Source of the DNA: Anaeromassilibacillus sp. An172
Lineage (GTDB): Bacteria; Bacillota; Clostridia; Oscillospirales; Acutalibacteraceae
Direction: 5' to 3'
Assembly (NCBI RefSeq): GCF_002160515.1
Contig: NZ_NFKS01000007.1
Coordinates: forward strand, 1-64,000
DNA: 64,000 nt
Part shown: positions 57,940 through 64,000 of the stretch, piece by piece
Numbering within the stretch: the first letter of the stretch is position 1
How the letters are laid out: the number at the start of each line of letters is the position of its first letter
Translations under genes and position numbers: made by a program
The notes under the pieces: model-generated
Told to the model about the DNA's origin: nothing
The model's database searches: none
The model's input: only the letters and a program-made list of their open reading frames with translations

Positions 57940-57979
57940 TTAAGAAACATTCCTCCTTTACCGGATTTCGGCTTTGATT

Positions 57980-59152
57980 TCAAGGCTCAATCACAGTTAC
58001 TTTAAGGTCTGAAAGAGCTTTTTCAATCATAGCGTCGAAATCTGCTTTTTCTTCTGCCTGTTTTATATATTTAAGAACCGGACGTGTGCGTGGATGTTTT
58101 GGTGTAAACACTGTGCAGCAGTCCTCGTAAGGCTCTATTGATGTTTCAAAAGTATCTATTTTTCTGGAAATAGTTATTATTTCCTCCTTGTCCATTCCGA
58201 TAAGGGGACGGAAAACCAGCATGTCGGCGGCTTCGTCGGTGCAGGCAAGTGCGTGAATTGTCTGGCTTGCAACCTGACCCAAGCTTTCGCCTGTGATAAG
58301 GGCGGTACAGTCATTATCTGCGGCAATTCTTGAGGAAATTTTCATCATCATTCTTCTCATTATAATTGTGAAAAGCTCCTCAGGGCATTTGCTCTGGATT
58401 ACCTCCTGAATTTCAGTAAAAGGAACTGTATACATGGTCATTCTTCCGCTGTAAAGGCTTACTTTTTTCAAAAGCTTTACAACCTTTTGCTCGGCTCTTT
58501 CACTGGTGTATGGAGGGCTTGCAAAGTGAATTGCTGTGAGCTTTATTCCTCTTTTTGCCATCATCCATGCGGCAACCGGAGAATCTATTCCTCCGCTTAT
58601 AAGGATTGCGGCGTTTCCGCCTGTTCCAACAGGAATACCGCCTGCTCCTCTGATAACAGAACCACGCACATAAGCCGCAAAGTCACGGACTTCAACGGTT
58701 ACAATTATGTCCGGGTTATGCACGTCAACGGTAAGGTGAGGGAATTTCTCAAGGATTTTCTCTCCTGTATATGCGCAGATTTCCGGTGATTTAAGAGGGA
58801 ATTTTTTATCGGAACGCTTTGCCTCAACCTTAAATGTGGAAGCCTCCTCCAATTCCTCGCAGAGATACTCAAGTCCCTTGGAAACAATGTCGTCCATGTC
58901 CTTGTCGCAAACGCAGGCACGGGAAAATGCAACTATTCCAAAGATTTTTTCAATTCTTGAGCTTACCTCGTCCAAATCCACATCCTCGGAAAGAGGCTCA
59001 ACATACAATGTGGACTGAGCGGAAGAAATTTTAAATGCGCCCAAATCACGCAGATTGTTTTTTATGTTCTTTTTGAGAATATCCTCAAAGGTTCTTCTGT
59101 TAAGGCCTTTAAGTGTAATCTCACCCAGTTTTATCAAAATTATTTCTCTCAT
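57980..59152 (-). CDS. thiI: tRNA 4-thiouridine synthase ThiI
   Basis: 390 residues from ATG 59152 (AAGGA 9 bases upstream), two codons inside the longest frame. A ferredoxin-like plus THUMP N-terminus (about 1-165) precedes the PP-loop adenylation motif ISGGIDSPVAAW. The enzyme puts sulfur into uridine 8 of tRNA and can feed thiazole synthesis. The C-terminal rhodanese domain of the E. coli enzyme is absent, as in Bacillus, where a dedicated cysteine desulfurase supplies sulfur. That partner gene lies 21 bases upstream. Confidence 0.95.
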   Translation of the reverse strand: MREIILIKLGEITLKGLNRRTFEDILKKNIKNNLRDLGAFKISSAQSTLYVEPLSEDVDLDEVSSRIEKIFGIVAFSRACVCDKDMDDIVSKGLEYLCEELEEASTFKVEAKRSDKKFPLKSPEICAYTGEKILEKFPHLTVDVHNPDIIVTVEVRDFAAYVRGSVIRGAGGIPVGTGGNAAILISGGIDSPVAAWMMAKRGIKLTAIHFASPPYTSERAEQKVVKLLKKVSLYSGRMTMYTVPFTEIQEVIQSKCPEELFTIIMRRMMMKISSRIAADNDCTALITGESLGQVASQTIHALACTDEAADMLVFRPLIGMDKEEIITISRKIDTFETSIEPYEDCCTVFTPKHPRTRPVLKYIKQAEEKADFDAMIEKALSDLKVTVIEP

Positions 59153-59173
59153 TTTCATAAATCCTTTTCTTTA

Positions 59174-60313
59174 TCAGTTGTATTTTTTTCTTACCAGTGA
59201 ACCGCATCCGGAAATTATCCCCTCCACAAGTGCGTCCACATCCTCTTTTGTATTGAACTTTGAAAAGCTTATTCTAAGTGCGCTGTCAATTCTCTGGTCG
59301 GAAAGCTTCATAGCCTTTAAAACATAGCTTCTCTGACCCTTTGCGCAGGCGCTGGAACTGGAAATATATACACCCTTGGAAGCCAAATGGTGAAGCATAG
59401 TTTCGCTCTTTATTCCCAAAACCGAAATGTTGATAATATATGGCAGGCAATCCTTTGGAGAATTTACCTGTACTCCGTCGATTTGAAAAAGCTTTTCCAA
59501 GGCATAGTCACGCAGAGCGGTTATATTTTTCATATTTTCCTCAATGTCAAAAAGTGAAACCGCTGTTCCAAAAGCGCAGATAAGGGGAACTCCCTCAGTG
59601 CCTGGACGGATTTTTTTCTGCTGTTCGCCGCCGTGGATAAGTGGAATTATTCTCACACCTTTTCTTATGTAAAGTGCGCCAACACCTTTAGGGCCGTGAA
59701 CCTTGTGTGCGCTTATGGTTATAAGATCAGCTCCCAACTTTGAAGCTTTAAGGGAAATTTTTCCGTAAGCCTGAACACAGTCCGTGTGGAACAAAGCAGG
59801 GGATTTTTTCCTTTTGATAATCTTTGCAATCTTGTCCGTCGGGAAAACAGCTCCCGTTTCGTTGTTCACTGTCATAACGGAAACAACCACAGTTTTTTCG
59901 TCTATTGCCTCTTCAATATCCTTTATATTGATATGTCCGTCCTCGTCGGGGAAAATTTTGACCACTTCAAAACCTTCCTTTTCAAGGCTTTCTGCTGTTT
60001 CCAAAACAGAACTGTGCTCAACAGCGGAGATAACTATTTTGTTTCCCTTGCGCTTTGCGGCGTGGGCGGCTCCGATTATAGCTGTGTTGTTGGCTTCTGT
60101 GCCGCCGCTTGTGAAGAATATTTCCTCAGGTGTTACGCCTAAGGATTTAGCGATTATTTCTCTTGATTTCTCCACCTCGTCTTCCGCTTCCATTCCCTTG
60201 TTGTGTAGGGATGAAGGGTTTCCGTATTTTGTTGTCATCATTTCAAAAGCTTTCTGTGCCGCTTCACGGCAAACCGCCGTTGTGGCGCTGTTGTCAAGAT
60301 AATGCTCCGTCAT
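59174..60313 (-). CDS. Cysteine desulfurase (NifS/IscS family)
   Basis: 379 residues. YLDNSATTAV opens the protein; the PLP lysine is in SAHKVHGPKG and the persulfide cysteine in SSACAKGQ. TDCVQAYGK and RPGTEGVPL are further family motifs. It releases sulfur from cysteine as an enzyme-bound persulfide. Being first in an operon with the rhodanese-less ThiI, it most likely donates sulfur for 4-thiouridine, like Bacillus NifZ; a role in Fe-S assembly is also possible. Confidence 0.94.
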   Translation of the reverse strand: MTEHYLDNSATTAVCREAAQKAFEMMTTKYGNPSSLHNKGMEAEDEVEKSREIIAKSLGVTPEEIFFTSGGTEANNTAIIGAAHAAKRKGNKIVISAVEHSSVLETAESLEKEGFEVVKIFPDEDGHINIKDIEEAIDEKTVVVSVMTVNNETGAVFPTDKIAKIIKRKKSPALFHTDCVQAYGKISLKASKLGADLITISAHKVHGPKGVGALYIRKGVRIIPLIHGGEQQKKIRPGTEGVPLICAFGTAVSLFDIEENMKNITALRDYALEKLFQIDGVQVNSPKDCLPYIINISVLGIKSETMLHHLASKGVYISSSSACAKGQRSYVLKAMKLSDQRIDSALRISFSKFNTKEDVDALVEGIISGCGSLVRKKYN

Positions 60314-60560
60314 AAAATCCCTGTCCTTGAGTAAGAATAAATTTCGTAACTTTTATTATACATCAAATTTTTATTCTTGGAAAGACTTTAACGCTAAATT
60401 GCGAAATCATCTAATATATATTGTTGAAAATGGAGCTTTTTAATCAATAAAACCTATTTATCCTTATTATAGACAGAGAAATTTTATCCGCTTTCTGTGA
60501 CAAAGAAAAAACAATTTCGTGAGTGGATGTTGAATTTGATTTTTAAATAAATTACCGATA

Positions 60561-61442
60561 TTAAGTTTTTATGGCTTTTACAAGCTCTTTATATTGTTTC
60601 GGAGTTACTCCCTTGTATTCCTTAAACTTCCTGATAAAGTAGCTGAAATTGTCAAAACCAACCTTTACAGCCGCTTCGGAAATTGATATATCAGACTGGG
60701 AAAGAAGCTTCGACGCCTTTTGTATTCTATACTCGTTTATGAAAACAATGGGTGTTTTTCCTGTTTCCTTATGGAAATAATTGCAGAAATAGTTGGGACT
60801 CATATAGCAGATTTTTGCCAGCTCCTCAAGGGTTATTTTATTTTCGTAATTTTCCTTTATATACCCTATCACTTTTTTCAATTTGCTTATTGAGTCCTCC
60901 TGTGTGGAGGTGGAAATATTCTGGGAAAAGCACTTATTTCTGCTTAAAATATCTATCACATGGAGAAGCTGGAGCTTTAAGGACAAAGCTCCGCCACTGG
61001 GGTTACTGTGATAAATTTTTACCGTTTCCTTTAAGTATGGCAGTATCTCCCTTTGCAGCCCTGACTGAGCATCACTGAAAACCGTAGGAAAAAGCATTTT
61101 ATTTCCCGTCACAGGCTGCACAATGCTGTGCTGGCACAAATCGTAAAATTCAAAATCGAGGATTTTAGGCTGAAACACGATTGCGTGGTGCAGAGAGCTT
61201 CCGGTTGATTTAATTTCATGGAGTTCGCCGCTGTTTATAAAACAAATTTCATTTTCCGTGAGGGAATATTGTTTTCCGTGAACTGTGATATTTACAGAGC
61301 CGTGTTCAACATACACCCACTCAAATTCCTCATGCCAATGCTGGGGTACAAAATAGAAACCCTCGTTGTCGTGCTGGAAATACACCTGCAAAGGAAAAAC
61401 CGGTGTGCCGTGGACTGTGTTTTCATGGAAAGGATTTGACAT
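60561..61442 (-). CDS. AraC family transcriptional regulator
   Basis: 293 residues from ATG 61442 with an AAGGTG site; the GTG three codons earlier overlaps that site. An N-terminal cupin sensor (about 15-110: HWHEEFEWVYVEHGS, CFINSGELHEI) and a C-terminal double HTH (about 195-290: LEELAKICYMSPNYFCNYF and FDNFSYFIRKFKEYKGVTP). It is divergent from the oligo-1,6-glucosidase gene with about 110 bases between starts, so it probably controls that gene in response to a sugar. No terminator was seen in 60314-60560. Confidence 0.92.
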   Translation of the reverse strand: MSNPFHENTVHGTPVFPLQVYFQHDNEGFYFVPQHWHEEFEWVYVEHGSVNITVHGKQYSLTENEICFINSGELHEIKSTGSSLHHAIVFQPKILDFEFYDLCQHSIVQPVTGNKMLFPTVFSDAQSGLQREILPYLKETVKIYHSNPSGGALSLKLQLLHVIDILSRNKCFSQNISTSTQEDSISKLKKVIGYIKENYENKITLEELAKICYMSPNYFCNYFHKETGKTPIVFINEYRIQKASKLLSQSDISISEAAVKVGFDNFSYFIRKFKEYKGVTPKQYKELVKAIKT

Positions 61443-61488
61443 TGCGCTCACCTTAATCGTAATATTGTGTTATTTGATGTTAATATTA

Positions 61489-61517
61489 TTGAAGATGAAA
61501 GAACTTTTTTATATTAT
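61489..61517 (+). promoter_or_regulatory. Promoter of oligo-1,6-glucosidase gene
   Basis: TTGAAG (61489-61494) and TATTAT (61512-61517) with a 17-base spacer, in the intergenic region shared with the divergent AraC gene. Confidence 0.5.
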
Positions 61518-61555
61518 ACTCAAAGTAAGAAAAAAACACAAGGAGTGTGGATAAA

Positions 61556-63178
61556 ATGCTGAAAGATTGGTGGAAAAACAGCGTTGTTTATCAGATTTAC
61601 CCACGCAGTTTCTGCGACGGAAACGGCGACGGTGTTGGAGATATAAAGGGAATCATCTCAAAATTGTGGTATTTATCAAAGCTTGGAATTGACGTTATCT
61701 GGTTAAGCCCAACATACCCTTCCCCAAACGCCGACAACGGCTATGATATATCCGACTATTACGGTGTTTCCGAGGAATACGGCACCATGGACGAAATGAA
61801 AGAGCTTATCAAAAAGTGCGACGAGCTGGGCATAAAAATCGTTATGGACTTGGTTGTAAACCATTCCTCCGATGAACACCCATGGTTTATTGAAGCCAAA
61901 AAATCAAAGGACAACAAGTACCGTGATTTCTACATCTGGAGAAAAGGTGACGGAGAAAATCCTCCCAATGATTTAAAGGCATCATTCGGCGGAAGCGCAT
62001 GGGAGTATTCTCCGGAAACAGGCGAGTATTACCTGCACTTTTTCAGCAAAAAACAGCCTGACTTGAACTGGGAAAATCCAAACATGAGAAAAGAAATCTG
62101 GAAAATGATGAACTACTGGATTGACTTGGGCATAGGCGGTTTCAGAATGGATGTTATAGATACTATAGGCAAGGTTCCCGACAAAAAGATAAGAGAGAAC
62201 GGCCCTATGCTCCACGAGTACATTAAGGAAATGCACCGTGAAACTCTGGATGGCAAAAATCTTTTGACTGTGGGAGAATGTTGGAGTGCCAACACAGATG
62301 ACGGAATTAAATACTCAAACCCCGAAAGACATGAACTGAGCATGATTTTCCAGTTTGAACAGTGTATGCTGGACAGAATCCCCGGCGGAGAACGCTGGGA
62401 CTCAAGACCTTTACAGCTTACCGAGCTTAAACAGGTGTTCTCAAAATGGCAGAATGAGTTATACGGCAAAGGCTGGAACAGTCTGTTCTGGGACAATCAC
62501 GACCTGCCGAGAATAGTTTCACGCTGGGGCAATGACGGAGAATACCGTGTGCTTTCTGCAAAAATGCTTGCAACTCTCCTCCATGGTATGCAGGGAACTC
62601 CCTACATCTACCAGGGCGAGGAAATAGGTATGACAAATGTTCCGTTTAACCGTCTTGAGGATTTTTCCGATATTGAAAGCGTAAACATGCGCAAGGAGTG
62701 GAAAGAAAAGGGAAAGACCGACGAAGAAATTTTAGTGTCACTCAAAAGAAACTCAAGGGACAATGCAAGAACCCCCATGCAGTGGAACAGCGGATATCAG
62801 GCAGGATTTACCACAGGAACACCATGGTACAAGTTAAACCCCAACTATGTTGAAATCAACGCCGAGGACGCATTGAATGACGAAAATTCAATTTTCTATT
62901 ACTATCAAAAGCTTATAAAGCTGAGAAAAAGCACCCCTGCTATTATCCACGGAAAATACGAGCTTTTATTGCCCGAGGACGAGGATATTTACGCATATCT
63001 CAGAACCTACGAGGGCGAAACAATCCTTGTAGTATGCAACTTCCACAACTGCAACAGAACATTTTCCTTTGAGGGCAAGGGCGAAACACTTATTTCAAAC
63101 TACCCCACAGAAAAAATCCTTGATTTAAAAAATATAGAGCTTAAACCTTACGAAAGCGCAATTTATAAAATTATCTGA
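61556..63178 (+). CDS. Oligo-1,6-glucosidase / alpha-glucosidase (GH13_31)
   Basis: 540 residues from ATG 61556, with AGGAG 10 bases upstream; a GTG three codons earlier is too close to it. WWKNSVVYQIYPRSFCD is the family opening. Catalytic regions are DLVVNHSSDEHPWF, GFRMDVIDTIGK (nucleophile Asp; Val after it favours alpha-1,6 over maltase activity), VGECW and FWDNHDLPR. It lacks a signal peptide and should split isomaltose-type and limit-dextrin ends in the cytoplasm, completing the work of the pullulanase and GH13-DUF1653 enzyme. The AraC gene is divergent. Confidence 0.93.
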   Translation: MLKDWWKNSVVYQIYPRSFCDGNGDGVGDIKGIISKLWYLSKLGIDVIWLSPTYPSPNADNGYDISDYYGVSEEYGTMDEMKELIKKCDELGIKIVMDLVVNHSSDEHPWFIEAKKSKDNKYRDFYIWRKGDGENPPNDLKASFGGSAWEYSPETGEYYLHFFSKKQPDLNWENPNMRKEIWKMMNYWIDLGIGGFRMDVIDTIGKVPDKKIRENGPMLHEYIKEMHRETLDGKNLLTVGECWSANTDDGIKYSNPERHELSMIFQFEQCMLDRIPGGERWDSRPLQLTELKQVFSKWQNELYGKGWNSLFWDNHDLPRIVSRWGNDGEYRVLSAKMLATLLHGMQGTPYIYQGEEIGMTNVPFNRLEDFSDIESVNMRKEWKEKGKTDEEILVSLKRNSRDNARTPMQWNSGYQAGFTTGTPWYKLNPNYVEINAEDALNDENSIFYYYQKLIKLRKSTPAIIHGKYELLLPEDEDIYAYLRTYEGETILVVCNFHNCNRTFSFEGKGETLISNYPTEKILDLKNIELKPYESAIYKII

Positions 63179-63185
63179 TTTTAAA

Positions 63186-63226
63186 ACGAATCCCCACAAA
63201 TTTGTTTATTTCCGTGGGGATTTTTG
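63186..63226 (+). terminator. Terminator after oligo-1,6-glucosidase gene
   Basis: AATCCCCAC and GTGGGGATT arms around about 16 bases, followed by TTT. Confidence 0.75.
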
Positions 63227-63293
63227 CTGTTGAGATATCTTTTCTTTGGTGATATACTTATTAAAAGAATTATTTAAAAATACGGAGAAAGCT

Positions 63294-63965
63294 ATGTACA
63301 AGATATATATTGTAGAAGACGACAGCTCTATCGCTTCAGCTATAAAACAACAGGCGGAAATGTGGGATTTCACAGTCAAGGTGGCTCAGGATTTCAGAAA
63401 CATTTTGGCTGAGTTTGCTTCATTCAGCCCTCATATTGTACTTTTGGATATTTCCCTGCCATTTTTCAACGGTTATCACTGGTGCAGTGAAATCCGTCGT
63501 GCTTCAAGCGTTCCGATAATTTTTATATCCTCAGCCTCTGACAACATGAATATAGTTATGGCTATGAACATGGGCGGCGACGATTTTGTGGCGAAGCCCT
63601 TTGACCAAAGCGTGCTTATGGCTAAAATTCAGGCGCTTTTGAGAAGAACCTACGATTTCGGAAAATCCGTCACCGTCTTTGAACACAGAGGAGCAATGCT
63701 CAACACAGGTGACAACACCTTGACCTACGGCGAAACAAAAATCATCCTCACAAAAAACGAATACAGAATTTTGCTTGCCCTTATGGAAAGCAAAGGGAAA
63801 ATTGTTAGCCGTGAGAGACTTATGGAAAGACTTTGGGAAACCGACAGCTTTGTTGACGAAAACACACTTACTGTAAATGTAAACCGCCTGAGAAAAAAGC
63901 TGGACGCCGCAGGACTTAAAAATTTTATAACCACAAAATTCGGCGTGGGTTATGTGATACTGTGA
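63294..63965 (+). CDS. OmpR-family response regulator (BceR/VirR-like)
   Basis: 223 residues from ATG 63294 with GGAG 6-7 bases upstream; the longer open frame lacks a site. The receiver domain has acidic pair D9/D10, phospho-acceptor D52 in VLLDISLPFFNG, and the KPF lysine. A winged-helix output domain (about 125-223) follows, with TKNEYRILLALME and NTLTVNVNRLRKKL. Its form is close to BceR-type regulators of antimicrobial-peptide transporters. The kinase gene starts 13 bases downstream and is cut by the window edge. Confidence 0.93.
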   Translation: MYKIYIVEDDSSIASAIKQQAEMWDFTVKVAQDFRNILAEFASFSPHIVLLDISLPFFNGYHWCSEIRRASSVPIIFISSASDNMNIVMAMNMGGDDFVAKPFDQSVLMAKIQALLRRTYDFGKSVTVFEHRGAMLNTGDNTLTYGETKIILTKNEYRILLALMESKGKIVSRERLMERLWETDSFVDENTLTVNVNRLRKKLDAAGLKNFITTKFGVGYVIL

Positions 63966-63978
63966 AAGGCGGTTTATT

Positions 63979-64000
63979 ATGAAGTTTCTCATTTCTTATT
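63979..64000 (+). CDS. Start of sensor histidine kinase gene (partial)
   Basis: An ATG at 63979, preceded by aaaggcgg at 7 bases, opens MKFLISY before the window ends. Position directly after an OmpR-type regulator and the hydrophobic opening suggest a BceS-like intramembrane-sensing kinase. Only seven residues are visible. Confidence 0.5.

Overview
This window is one stretch of a low-to-mid GC Gram-positive chromosome, almost certainly a Clostridia/Oscillospiraceae (Ruminococcus-type) gut anaerobe. The support is: dockerin-tailed secreted proteins, several GH13 starch enzymes, ECF vitamin transporters under FMN and THF riboswitches, the NfnAB ferredoxin:NADP enzyme, L-lactate dehydrogenase, a SpoVA sporulation protein, class B sortase and Bce-type signalling. 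Dockerins, starch enzymes and a sporulation gene together recall the amylosome-bearing, spore-forming Ruminococcus bromii group; the species is inference. No rRNA, tRNA, CRISPR array, insertion sequence or prophage was seen.

Layout. 0-7 kb: two paralogous secreted proteins, each with repeated cohesin-fold-like modules, FIVAR helical repeats and a C-terminal dockerin. 7-16 kb: ldh, a ClC transporter, pyrophosphatase, an intracellular GH13 enzyme fused to a DUF1653 domain, an LCP wall-polymer transferase, a YfbR-type nucleotidase, a PepV-type dipeptidase and a membrane protein. 16.7-18.5 kb: riboswitch-controlled ribU and folT. 18.6-31.4 kb: DMT transporter, type I pullulanase, enolase, two flavoproteins, a Sm_multidrug_ex protein, VanZ-like protein, nfnAB and a MATE pump. 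31.5-39.2 kb: rpoC and rpoB with an rpoBC promoter. 39.3-41.3 kb: a three-gene HipBST-like toxin-antitoxin operon behind three evenly spaced operators.

41.3-55.1 kb is an accessory envelope/transport region: lone spoVAC, an amidohydrolase, a tandemly duplicated two-gene lipoprotein cassette with a decayed small gene between copies, an ABC exporter, and a BceAB-type transporter with a small membrane protein behind it. 55.2-60.3 kb: a MoCF-like protein, a class B sortase with a long N-terminal domain, thiI and a cysteine desulfurase. 60.5-64 kb: an AraC regulator divergent from an oligo-1,6-glucosidase, then a response regulator and the first codons of its kinase at the window edge.

The most unusual elements are a family of at least five structured intergenic repeats (two after rpoC, three before the BceAB operon) whose stems change in a compensatory way; the duplicated lipoprotein/ABC locus with a CxHxxxxC motif; the cohesin-like/FIVAR/dockerin proteins; the sortase fused to a CinA/MoaB-like region; and the HipBST operon next to the rpoBC promoter. 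The metabolic genes fit together as intracellular breakdown of imported malto- and isomalto-oligosaccharides (GH13-DUF1653, pullulanase, oligo-1,6-glucosidase), glycolysis (enolase) and fermentation/redox balance (ldh, nfnAB).
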